This document shows, in pieces, positions 23,497 through 30,845 of a stretch of DNA of 33,328 nucleotides. The notes under the pieces are model-generated. The model was not told the origin of the DNA and did not search any database. It saw only the letters and a program-made list of their open reading frames with translations. Each line of letters starts with the position of its first letter. Position 1 is the stretch's first letter. Source of the stretch: JARRLC01 sp037387425 (GTDB taxonomy: Bacteria > Pseudomonadota > Alphaproteobacteria > Rhizobiales > Rhodomicrobiaceae); contig JARRLC010000024.1 of the NCBI GenBank assembly GCA_037387425.1, forward strand, positions 1 through 33,328, read 5' to 3'. Position numbers and translations under genes: made by a program.

Positions 23497-23525
23497 ATAT
23501 AAGGATGTGCAGGAGTTCTTGTCAA
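23497..23525 (-). promoter_or_regulatory. Promoter of rplU-rpmA
   Basis: Read on the minus strand, a perfect TTGACA (23525-23520) is followed after exactly 17 bases by TTATAT (23502-23497). Transcription would start near 23490, giving a leader of about 145 bases before rplU. It is the best sigma-70 match in the window. Confidence 0.7.
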
Positions 23526-23653
23526 TCTTCGCAAGCGGCAAACGCGGTCGAATTTCGGCGGAAAGTGGTGTTTTTAAATATATGCATCTATTAGGGCCAC
23601 TAGCTAATGCAGGCTTTCAGATAAACTGAAGCAGATTTCCGCCAACGCCCAAC

Positions 23654-23676
23654 GTTTACAGTGAATACGTGTAAAC
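23654..23676. promoter_or_regulatory. Dyad GTTTACA-N9-TGTAAAC, possible operator
   Basis: The two seven-base arms are perfect complements. They lie about 130 bases before the SleB-like gene and 130 beyond the rplU promoter. ACGT also recurs at 23652, 23667 and 23681, spaced 14-15 bases. The dyad could bind a dimeric regulator; none can be named. Confidence 0.3.
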
Positions 23677-23804
23677 ACTTACGTAAAATACCTTAAGCAT
23701 AAAAACTGTAGTTTTTCCGAAATGAATGCGTGATACATACATGAATATTAACAACTTTCGGCCACTTTTCATAGAAACGAAAATGTTTCGCATAGAGTGC
23801 TGTA

Positions 23805-24212
23805 ATGTTGATGAGCCTTCCCCCCGTTGATCTCGATGTTTGCGCCCGCACCCTTGCTCTGATGGATGATGGGCAGCCAGACCATATCCGCGTGTCGCTG
23901 GCGTGGATGATCCGCAACCGGTTGATCCTTCAGGCCGCCAATACGAATGCTGACGCGCCGCTTTCCGTTCCGCGCACCTGCCGCGATATTTTGTGGGAGG
24001 CCGTGGGATACATCAAATCGAGCGCGGTGCAAATGCTGCTGCCTCCACCAGACTGGGGGTGCTACTACGCAGTGACACAGCTCGTATGGGCTGGCGATGT
24101 GATGGATCAGACCAGAGGCGCGACCTGCTGTCACCGTCACGATCGTACGCCCGATTGGGCCAGGGATCGCGCGCCTACCGCGCTTATTGGGCCGTATCTG
24201 TTTTTCCGATGA
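23805..24212 (+). CDS. Degenerate SleB-like (hydrolase_2) protein
   Basis: This 135-residue protein resembles the SleB/hydrolase_2 cell-wall hydrolase fold over its whole length. It has an N-terminal ARTL helix (14-17), the RxRxxxAW(M)IRNRL helix (about 29-40), and a C-terminal pattern GDVMDQTRGATCCHRHD (97-113) with TPDWA and IGPYLFF. This matches the family pattern GDxxDPTxGATHYHxxxxxPxWA...IGxHxFYR. The catalytic GEARGE motif expected after ARTL is missing (LALMDDGQ instead), and the HYH becomes CCH. There is no signal peptide. It may be an inactive relative or have another role. The start may be the ATG at 23805 or at 23811. The assignment is from pattern memory. Confidence 0.6.
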   Translation: MLMSLPPVDLDVCARTLALMDDGQPDHIRVSLAWMIRNRLILQAANTNADAPLSVPRTCRDILWEAVGYIKSSAVQMLLPPPDWGCYYAVTQLVWAGDVMDQTRGATCCHRHDRTPDWARDRAPTALIGPYLFFR

Positions 24213-24349
24213 GCCGGATGTTTGCGGTGATGCACAGCTTTGTTCATCTTGTCAGCCCTGTCTTGCATTCCGGATATTGTCAACCGGCGGAAAAACAGGC
24301 ATTTGTTTTGCTTCTCGTTCTATAACAGCAATTGGGAGGCGCGTTGAAG

Positions 24350-25024
24350 ATGCGCATCGGTGTTCGTTTCATCGTTCTGATGATTGCGGTTTTGTTCGTC
24401 TTTGGCGGCGTGGGGGCAAGCCACGCCAAGGATCAGGCGGGCAAATTTGACTATTATGCGCTGGCGCTGAGCTGGTCGCCCTCCTATTGCGCAAGCGCAA
24501 AGCACGCAAAAGACAGCTTGCAATGTAATAACGCGCGTCCGTTTGCCTTCGTGGTGCATGGGCTCTGGCCGCAATATGAGCGCGGTTGGCCTCAGAACTG
24601 CCGGTTGCGCAAGCGTCCGTGGGTGCCGGAAACGCTCATCGATAAGATGCTGGATATCATGCCGAGCCGCAAACTGGTTATTCACGAATACAAAAAGCAC
24701 GGCACATGTTCCGGTCTGTCACCAGACGCCTATTTTGCGCTGGTCCGTAGAATTTATAAGCAAATCACCATTCCGGAGCGTTTCCAGCGGCTAAGCAAAC
24801 CGCTTGCGATCTCGCCGGATGAGGTGGAGGCTGAGTTTCTCAAAGCCAATCCAGCGCTGAAACCCGAGATGGTCAGCATCGTTTGTCGGGGCTCGCGGCT
24901 TTCCGAGTTGCGTATATGCTTCAGCCGCGATGAGACGTTGCAAGCCTGCGGCGTCAACGAAACCCAGCGCAAACTGTGCAATAGCCGTAAGATTGTGATG
25001 CCGCCGGTCCGTGGTGGCCAGTAG
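24350..25024 (+). CDS. Exported ribonuclease T2 family protein
   Basis: RNase T2 enzymes cleave RNA without metal through a 2',3'-cyclic phosphate, usually in the periplasm. Both family blocks are present: FVVHGLWPQ with His70, and HEYKKHGTC with Glu113 and His117, giving the catalytic set. A signal peptide (MRIGVRFIVLMIAVLFVFGG, cleaved after SHA near residue 26) precedes FDYYALALSWSPSYC. I chose the ATG at 24350, 10 bases after GGGAGG; in-frame TTG codons at 24332 and 24344 are alternatives. Seven cysteines in the mature part suggest disulphides. A role in RNA scavenging is inferred. It follows the SleB-like gene by 137 bases. Confidence 0.9.
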   Translation: MRIGVRFIVLMIAVLFVFGGVGASHAKDQAGKFDYYALALSWSPSYCASAKHAKDSLQCNNARPFAFVVHGLWPQYERGWPQNCRLRKRPWVPETLIDKMLDIMPSRKLVIHEYKKHGTCSGLSPDAYFALVRRIYKQITIPERFQRLSKPLAISPDEVEAEFLKANPALKPEMVSIVCRGSRLSELRICFSRDETLQACGVNETQRKLCNSRKIVMPPVRGGQ

Positions 25025-25146
25025 CGGTTAGACAAATGTATGTAAAGCAAGCATAATTTCACAAACTGTTCATGCAAATATAGCCCTTATATCAGATTGT
25101 GCGTGGGCTGCTCGTTATCGATAGCAGCGGTATGAGGGAAATCATC

Positions 25147-26091
25147 ATGGATGGATTGTTCGGCGCTTGGTTGCCTACTATTATCTTTCTCGTTGTGGTG
25201 TGGATTGTGCTGAGTACAGTCCTGTTCACAGTGAAGCAGCAATCTTCAGCGGTTGTGCAGCGGTTTGGCAGATTTGTGCGCATCGCGCCGTCTGGGCTGA
25301 ATTTTAAAATACCGTTCATTGAAACGATAGCGGGCCGCGTAAATCTGCGCGTGCAGCAACTCGATGTGAAGGTGGAAACGAAGACAGAAGATAATGTCTT
25401 CGTGCATCTTAACGTTTCTGTTCAGTATTTCGTAAAGGTCGAAAAGGTTTACGAGGCGTTTTATAAGCTGGACAACCCTCATGCGCAGATTACTTCTTTT
25501 GTGTTTGATGTCGTTCGTGCATGGGTGCCGCGTATGAAACTCGATGATGTCTTTGAGAAGAAAGACGAAATCGCCGACGCTATTAAAAGCGAGCTGGCGC
25601 ACACCATGGATCAGTTTGGCTATGACTTCGTGAAAGCGCTGGTTACGGATATCGATCCGGACCCCAAAGTGAAACTGGCTATGAACGAGATCAACGCCGC
25701 ACAACGGTTGCGCGTCGCCGCCAGTGAAAAAGGCGAGGCAGACCGTATCCTCAAGGTGAAAGCCGCTGAGGCCGAGGCTCAGAGCAAGGCTTTGCAAGGT
25801 AAAGGCATCGCCGATCAGCGTAAGGCCATTGTTGACGGTCTGCGTGAATCCGTGGCCGTTTTCCAGGACAGCGTGCCCGGCGCTACCCCTCAAGACGTGA
25901 TGAACTTGGTGCTGATGACGCAATATTTTGATACGTTGAAGGAAGTCGGCGCTTCCGCAAAGTCGAACACGCTGGTTGTGCCACATTCGCCCGGCGTGCT
26001 AACCGATCTTACCGGGCAGATCCGCAACGCGCTGTTAACAGTTCAGCAGACCCCGGACGCAAACGCGCCGCAAGCTCCCAGCGACGAATAA
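25147..26091 (+). CDS. SPFH/stomatin-like membrane protein
   Basis: SPFH proteins form oligomeric scaffolds in membrane microdomains. Counting from the ATG at 25147 (314 residues), one membrane segment at about 9-28 is followed by the SPFH domain (about 30-200, with VQRFGRFVRIAPSGLNFKIPF) and an Ala/Glu-rich coiled coil (about 190-240, AASEKGEADRILKVKAAEAE). It is closer to the plant HIR/stomatin type than to flotillin, in my judgement. An upstream in-frame start exists, but GAGGGA seven bases before 25147 favours the shorter form. No NfeD partner gene is adjacent. A clear terminator follows at 26117. Confidence 0.88.
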   Translation: MDGLFGAWLPTIIFLVVVWIVLSTVLFTVKQQSSAVVQRFGRFVRIAPSGLNFKIPFIETIAGRVNLRVQQLDVKVETKTEDNVFVHLNVSVQYFVKVEKVYEAFYKLDNPHAQITSFVFDVVRAWVPRMKLDDVFEKKDEIADAIKSELAHTMDQFGYDFVKALVTDIDPDPKVKLAMNEINAAQRLRVAASEKGEADRILKVKAAEAEAQSKALQGKGIADQRKAIVDGLRESVAVFQDSVPGATPQDVMNLVLMTQYFDTLKEVGASAKSNTLVVPHSPGVLTDLTGQIRNALLTVQQTPDANAPQAPSDE

Positions 26092-26116
26092 TGTGCGTTG
26101 CTGTATGATTGATCGG

Positions 26117-26150
26117 GATGGCTTCGCCGCACGGTTCGAAGCCATCTTTT
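26117..26150 (+). terminator. Rho-independent terminator of the SPFH gene
   Basis: GATGGCTTCG (26117-26126) is an exact complement of CGAAGCCATC (26137-26146) and is followed directly by TTTT. It starts 25 bases after the stop codon. It is the best terminator in the window. Confidence 0.85.
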
Positions 26151-26255
26151 CACACTGACGTGGACAGAAGGTGACTTAAGTATTCCCTGCTGGCGCTGGT
26201 TGGCATAATTTCCTATGAGAAGGGCACGGGCTGATAGAGTGAAGGAATAGCCACT

Positions 26256-28571
26256 GTGGGCAATGGAATTTTCAGGCCAAAACGCCAGCCAACCGAAGCA
26301 ACAAAAGACACGAAAAAGGCTGACGATAACGGTTCCGTAGGGAACTGGATATTCAGGCCCAATCACAGCCAACGTCTTATTGACTGGTGGGCGATAGATT
26401 CATATTTCGATTCAAGTATTTATAACGTCTGGGCCCGTTTTCTTGATCGGTGGCTGGCCTATTCGAACTTTATCAACCAGTTTCGAGTTACAGGCTTTCG
26501 CCGTATCGTGGCTGAGCTGTTCTCCGAAGCAGCAACGCTCGGCGCAGGCGGATTGGTCGTGCTGCTGGCGTTCGCGATTCCGGCCCTGGAGCTTACGAAA
26601 GATCCTAACTGGCGGCAGGCCAGCGAATACAGCGTCACTTTCCTTGACATCAATGGCAGTGAAATTGGTAAACGCGGTAATCTGTTTTCTGACGCCGTGC
26701 CGTTGGAGGAAATCCCCGATTATATGGTCAAAGCAACGCTCGCCACGGAGGACCGGCGGTTTTTCGATCATTTCGGTATCGATCTGATAGGCACCGCGCG
26801 TGCGCTTTACGCAAACTTGCAAGCGAATGGGGTGGTGGAAGGTGGCAGTTCCATCACGCAGCAATTAGCGAAGAATTTGTTTCTTTCGTCCGAGCAGTCG
26901 CTAACCAGAAAGATCAACGAGGCGTTTCTGGCGCTCTGGCTAGAATTGCATTTGACGAAAAAAGAAATTCTGAAGATGTATCTCGATCGCGCTCCCATGG
27001 GCGGCAAAACTTATGGCGTGGAAGCAGCATCGCAGTTCTTTTTTGGTAAGTCAGTCCGCGATGTAAACCTTGCTGAGGCTGCGCTTTTAGCTGGTTTGTA
27101 CAAGGCGCCATCCAACTATTCGCCCTATGCCCATCCGATTCGTTCGCGAGAACGCACGAATGAAGTGCTCACCAATATGGTGGAAGCCGGGTTCATGACC
27201 GAAGGGCAAGTGCACAGCGCGCGTCTTAATCCGGCCAAGGTTATCGAACGATCAGATTTTTACGTTCCGAACTATTATCTCGACTGGGCGTTCACCGAAG
27301 TCCGGCGGATTATGCAAGGGAAGAATCAGTATAATCTTGTGGCCCGCACCACCATTGATCTTAATTTGCAAAAGGCCGCCGAAAAGGCCATGGCGGAAAC
27401 GTTGGAGCAGAATAGCCGGTCTCGTCGCGTTGATGAAGGTGCGCTGGTTTCTATGGAAACAGACGGCGCTGTGCGCGCTATGGTCGGTGGACGGGATTAT
27501 AATATCAGTAAGTTTAATCGCGCTACGATGGCCTATCGTCAGCCAGGGTCGTCATTCAAGACATATGTTTATCTCACCGCCCTGGAAGGCGGCGCCAGGC
27601 CCAATATGATGGTGTCCGATAGCACGCAAGCGTGCGCCGGTTGGAGGCCGAGGAACTATTCAGGCGGTTATCACGGTAGAATGACGCTCACGCGCGCTCT
27701 GGCGAAGTCGCTCAATACCGTTGCCGTGCAATTGTCGCTGAGAGATAAATACGGCGGCCGCGAGAAAGTGCTGCGTAACTTGGCTAAGCTTGGATTTCCC
27801 GTTGTATATAAAGGCGGTAAAACTCGCGAGACGAATATTCGGCGGCAAAGACACCGTATCAAAAGGTCGTGCTCGCTAGCGCTAGGCGATCAGGGTGTGA
27901 CTGTGCTCGATCATACATCTGGATACGCCACGCTTGCTAACGGCGGTAAGCGGGTTAAAGGCTACGCTATTACCGAAATTCAAAATAGCCGGGGTAAACT
28001 TGTTTATTCGCGCGATAAAGACGAAAAACCCGCCCCTCAGATTTTTGACCGCAAAGCCGTGGAGAAACTCAACAAAATGCTATCTGTCGTGGTCGCGGAA
28101 GGCACCGGCAGAAGAGCACAGCTTGATTTTACAACTGCGGTCGGAAAAACTGGCACCAGCACCAAATATAAAGACGCCTGGTTCATGGGATTTACCGGCA
28201 AATACGTAACTGGGATCTGGTTTGGCAACGACAATTTTACGCCAACAGGCAGGGTAACAGGTGGTTCTTTGCCCGCGCAAACCTGGAAGGCGTATAATGT
28301 CGTCGCGCATACCAATTTCAATATTCCCGCTATCCCCGGCGTGCCGTTGCATCCGCGCCAAGTGGAAGAGCAGAAACGTATCGCGCAGCTCAAAAAGGAA
28401 GATCCGACTATGGGGACGGTCGCCGAGCGCCCCCGAAGCGGCCAATATTTGCCGATGAAAACGCAGAAAGTGTTGCAGCGCCTGATTAAGATGTTTAAGG
28501 AAGCAAGACCACTGGAAGGGGCGTCCGTTAAAGGCGCTGGGCTGGATAATACAGCAACAGCGTCGCCATGA
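26256..28571 (+). CDS. Bifunctional class A penicillin-binding protein (PBP1A-like)
   Basis: This 771-residue protein polymerises glycan strands and cross-links peptides in the periplasm. A cytoplasmic N-terminus of about 90 residues precedes one membrane helix (about 92-112). The GT51 domain follows with EDRRFF (Glu165) and GGSSITQQLAKNLFLS (196-211). The transpeptidase has SSFK (Ser432-Lys435), SLN (485-487) and KTGTS (631-635), so all motifs are intact. The start is a GTG with AAGGA nine bases upstream. The N-terminus holds a partial duplication, GNGIFRP and GNWIFRP, 27 residues apart. A basic stretch RRQRHRIKRS lies near 529-538. It follows the terminator at 26117 and so starts its own unit. 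Confidence 0.95.
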   Translation: MGNGIFRPKRQPTEATKDTKKADDNGSVGNWIFRPNHSQRLIDWWAIDSYFDSSIYNVWARFLDRWLAYSNFINQFRVTGFRRIVAELFSEAATLGAGGLVVLLAFAIPALELTKDPNWRQASEYSVTFLDINGSEIGKRGNLFSDAVPLEEIPDYMVKATLATEDRRFFDHFGIDLIGTARALYANLQANGVVEGGSSITQQLAKNLFLSSEQSLTRKINEAFLALWLELHLTKKEILKMYLDRAPMGGKTYGVEAASQFFFGKSVRDVNLAEAALLAGLYKAPSNYSPYAHPIRSRERTNEVLTNMVEAGFMTEGQVHSARLNPAKVIERSDFYVPNYYLDWAFTEVRRIMQGKNQYNLVARTTIDLNLQKAAEKAMAETLEQNSRSRRVDEGALVSMETDGAVRAMVGGRDYNISKFNRATMAYRQPGSSFKTYVYLTALEGGARPNMMVSDSTQACAGWRPRNYSGGYHGRMTLTRALAKSLNTVAVQLSLRDKYGGREKVLRNLAKLGFPVVYKGGKTRETNIRRQRHRIKRSCSLALGDQGVTVLDHTSGYATLANGGKRVKGYAITEIQNSRGKLVYSRDKDEKPAPQIFDRKAVEKLNKMLSVVVAEGTGRRAQLDFTTAVGKTGTSTKYKDAWFMGFTGKYVTGIWFGNDNFTPTGRVTGGSLPAQTWKAYNVVAHTNFNIPAIPGVPLHPRQVEEQKRIAQLKKEDPTMGTVAERPRSGQYLPMKTQKVLQRLIKMFKEARPLEGASVKGAGLDNTATASP

Positions 28572-28680
28572 TCGTGAGCAATTCAACAGACGGCGATTTC
28601 AAGCGACATCGCAAATGCGGCGCTTTTCAATACATGCATCCGTATAGGATGGAAAGACATACCGGCGGGAAATCAAGCGC

Positions 28681-29265
28681 ATGAAAAATCTCATCGCCTT
28701 TTTCATCTTTGCCATTATGTCGCTCATCATTGGGCTGGGCTCAGCGCGCAGTATGATCGACGGCGGCTTTTCGCTAATTACCAGGGGCGGCGGCCCATGG
28801 AGAGCCTGGGTGAACGCTGGCAGCGAATTTGCCGACCCATATACGAAGGCACATTTTGCGCGTTCTGGCGAACTGCCGATTACCTCCGCCAGCGGTCTCA
28901 CCTTTACCGCTACGACCGATAACGACGGCAGCAGGCTAACATCTGACTGCGAGTATGAGATCATTGCCCGCCCTCTCACTGCATTGTGGTGGAGCATCGC
29001 AGTTTTCGACGAAGAGGGAAAACTCATCCCCAATCCCGCCGGACGTTATGCCTTTAGCAACCAAAACCTTACAATTCTATTGGACGGCACGCAGCGGATT
29101 ACTCTGGCGCCCACGGCCCGTCCTGGTCACTGGCTGCCATCCGGCGATGATCATTACTTGACGCTACAGCTTCGGATTATCCGGCCACTTACAATTGAGC
29201 AGCAGCAAAATATCGATAGCATCGGTGCGCAAAATCTGCCGTACATTCAGAGGGTGAAATGCTGA
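28681..29265 (+). CDS. DUF1214 domain protein
   Basis: The 194 residues begin with a signal-anchor-like hydrophobic stretch (about 4-22) and then match the DUF1214 pattern: GGPWRAWVNAGSEFADPYT, HFARSGELP, LTFTATTDNDG, WWSIAVFDEEGKLIPNPAGR and RPGHWLPSGD. The function of DUF1214 is unknown, and it is usually found with DUF1254, as here. The last seven bases overlap the start of the DUF1254 gene, so translation is probably coupled. An envelope or periplasmic role is inferred from the leader. Confidence 0.85.
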   Translation: MKNLIAFFIFAIMSLIIGLGSARSMIDGGFSLITRGGGPWRAWVNAGSEFADPYTKAHFARSGELPITSASGLTFTATTDNDGSRLTSDCEYEIIARPLTALWWSIAVFDEEGKLIPNPAGRYAFSNQNLTILLDGTQRITLAPTARPGHWLPSGDDHYLTLQLRIIRPLTIEQQQNIDSIGAQNLPYIQRVKC

Positions 29266-29981
29266 CACGTTTTTCCCCACGCGAATGGCGAATACACTTC
29301 ACTCCGCGCGAATGGCTGAAGGAACTGCGCAGCATGTGGCCGTGGCTTGTGGCGGCTGTGTTTTGCGGCGGCGTTATTCATGTCGTGGCGGTGTTGGCGC
29401 TTCCTTACCTCGCCAAGCGCGACGCCTGGGCGCGGCTGTCCGAAATATCCGACACCAATCAGATGTATCTGTTGCCCGTGGCGCAGCCAAATCCTCCGTT
29501 GCCGTATATGGCTCCCGATGTGGCATATGCATTCTGCCGTTTCGATCTCACCAAGAATAACGTGCAGATCCAGGCCGCCCTTGGCGATTCTGCCTGGAAT
29601 GTCGCAATTTCCGGCCGGTATGGCGACAACTTCTATTTCGTCAGCGGGGCCGAAGCCAAGCGCCGCGAATGGCGTTTGCTGATCGTTCCTCGCGCGCGTT
29701 TGGCCGAAGAAGCCAGTACCGAACAATCAGAAGAAGGCGAAAAGCAAAGAATTGTCATCTCGCCGGGCATGACGGGCGTCATCATGGTGCAAGCGCCGCT
29801 TCGTGGTCCTAGCTTTGCCGACGACACGTTGGACGCGCTGCGCAAAACTGCATGCGTGCCAGTGGCCATTCCTGACCCGGCTCAGGCGGCTTTGGCAAGG
29901 CAGCGCAAGGCTGTTCCGCCATCTCCGCAAAGGCGTTCACGGAGCCGCGTGCGTCACAGAAGACACCGCAGGGATCGTTGA
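29259..29981 (+). CDS. DUF1254-related membrane-anchored protein
   Basis: This 240-residue protein has a soluble N-terminus, one membrane segment at about 31-53 (WPWLVAAVFCGGVIHVVAVLALPY), and a periplasmic part with SEISDTNQMYLLPVAQP, MAPDVAYAFCRFDL and GRYGDNFYFVSGAEAKRREW. The pattern resembles the short DUF1254 proteins that accompany DUF1214 in alphaproteobacteria. The tail beyond residue 215 is rich in Arg and Ser. It overlaps the DUF1214 gene by seven bases. The function is unknown. Its 3' end carries one arm of a 10-base inverted repeat whose other arm lies before the next gene. Confidence 0.75.
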   Translation: MLTRFSPREWRIHFTPREWLKELRSMWPWLVAAVFCGGVIHVVAVLALPYLAKRDAWARLSEISDTNQMYLLPVAQPNPPLPYMAPDVAYAFCRFDLTKNNVQIQAALGDSAWNVAISGRYGDNFYFVSGAEAKRREWRLLIVPRARLAEEASTEQSEEGEKQRIVISPGMTGVIMVQAPLRGPSFADDTLDALRKTACVPVAIPDPAQAALARQRKAVPPSPQRRSRSRVRHRRHRRDR

Positions 29982-30017
29982 TATCGCCTGCTAATGCGTG
30001 CTAATAACTCCGTGAAC
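29935..30017 (+). repeat. 10-base inverted repeat spanning two genes
   Basis: GTTCACGGAG (29935-29944) and CTCCGTGAAC (30008-30017) are exact complements, 63 bases apart. The left arm is at the end of the DUF1254 coding region, and the right arm ends 14 bases before the C39-like gene. An RNA stem between them would place the ribosome-binding site of the downstream gene beside it. Confidence 0.5.
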
Positions 30018-30031
30018 AGGATACGGATATT

Positions 30032-30706
30032 ATGTTCGCGGATAAGTGGCTTCTCAAGTTTCTATTCGTTATGGTTGTGGCGGCGGCGGTGTTAGCTGGG
30101 CTGTGGCTGCACTTGCGTTACCGCGAAAAGACCATCCCCGCTTTCGGGGGCGCCGATTTGTCGGTGCAACTCGCGGATAATGCTCACTTTCTGCAAAACG
30201 ATCCGCGTTGGGCGGCTGAGCGCATGGGCAATCCGAATGGCGATACGCTCAAGCGGGCGGGATGCACAATCGCCAGCGTCGCCATGGCGTTGACCAATCT
30301 CGGCCATTCTTTCGATCCCGGCCAGTTGAACACAGCGCTGACCGCGAATAATGGCTACACAAGCCGGAGCTGGCTCATCTGGGGAGCGATATCCCGCGTT
30401 ACGAAAGGTGGGGCCCGTGCGGTTGTCTATCGCGAGCCATCGCAAAAGAGGCTGGATGCGTGTCTTAAACGCGGCGACTATCCAATCGTAAAATTCCGTA
30501 TTGCAGATGTGATCCCGCATTGGGTGGTGGTGGTCGGCAAGCGTCAAGGGACGTATTACATTCGCGATCCCTTAATAAAAGAACCCGCGCCGATACCGCT
30601 TACACGGCGGACGCAGGTTCTTTATTCCGTTCGGTGTATCCGGAAGGTTAAAGCGAAACCTTCTGCCCCTGCCCAAACTCCAGAAGCGCCAAGTCGCACA
30701 AACTAG
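30032..30706 (+). CDS. Membrane-anchored C39-like cysteine peptidase
   Basis: The 224 residues start with one membrane helix (about 8-27) and then match the peptidase_C39_2 papain-like fold. The candidate catalytic residues are all present: Gln55 (FLQNDPRW), Cys78 (AGCTIASVAMAL), His163 (PHWVVVVGK) and Asp179 (YYIRDPL). The enzyme would face the periplasm. C39 enzymes classically trim double-glycine leaders of bacteriocins, but there is no ABC transporter and no precursor gene here, so the substrate is unknown. The C-terminus is a Pro/Ala-rich tail. An AGGAT precedes the ATG by about 10 bases. It lies downstream of the DUF1214/DUF1254 pair. Confidence 0.85.
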   Translation: MFADKWLLKFLFVMVVAAAVLAGLWLHLRYREKTIPAFGGADLSVQLADNAHFLQNDPRWAAERMGNPNGDTLKRAGCTIASVAMALTNLGHSFDPGQLNTALTANNGYTSRSWLIWGAISRVTKGGARAVVYREPSQKRLDACLKRGDYPIVKFRIADVIPHWVVVVGKRQGTYYIRDPLIKEPAPIPLTRRTQVLYSVRCIRKVKAKPSAPAQTPEAPSRTN

Positions 30707-30755
30707 TGCATCGATCCAAACGAAGGCTGCAGCCGAGTTTGGAAAAATTGATGCA
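30707..30755. terminator. Nested inverted repeat after the C39-like gene
   Basis: TGCATC (30707-30712) pairs with GATGCA (30750-30755), TCCAAAC (30715-30721) with GTTTGGA (30737-30743), and the centre is GGCTGCAGCC (30725-30734). It starts directly after the stop codon and lies between convergent genes. It is probably a bidirectional terminator. Confidence 0.5.
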
Positions 30756-30766
30756 TAAACAAAGAG

Positions 30767-30811
30767 CTAGTGCACTCATGCATGAATCTTCTGAATGCGT
30801 CAGTGCACTAG
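30767..30811. repeat. Long palindrome between convergent genes
   Basis: CTAGTGCACT (30767-30776) is the exact complement of AGTGCACTAG (30802-30811). After a C-C mismatch six more pairs follow (ATGCAT against ATGCGT). The stem is 17 positions long with one mismatch, around an 11-base loop. CTAGTGCA also occurs at 30703-30710. It lies 35 bases beyond the amtB stop and resembles the other palindromes in the size of its arms. Confidence 0.55.
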
Positions 30812-30845
30812 GGTTTCGCTTTCTAAGATTTACGGAGCCTTTGCG

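Larger units (their letters stand above)
23345..23804. other. 460-base gap between divergent rplU and the SleB-like gene
   Basis: The left 180 bases hold the rplU leader and promoter. The right part is AT-rich and contains a GTTTACA/TGTAAAC dyad at 23654-23676, a small ATTAG/CTAAT repeat at 23590-23608 and AAAAAC-TGTA-GTTTTT at 23701-23716. No coding region is evident. Confidence 0.5.
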
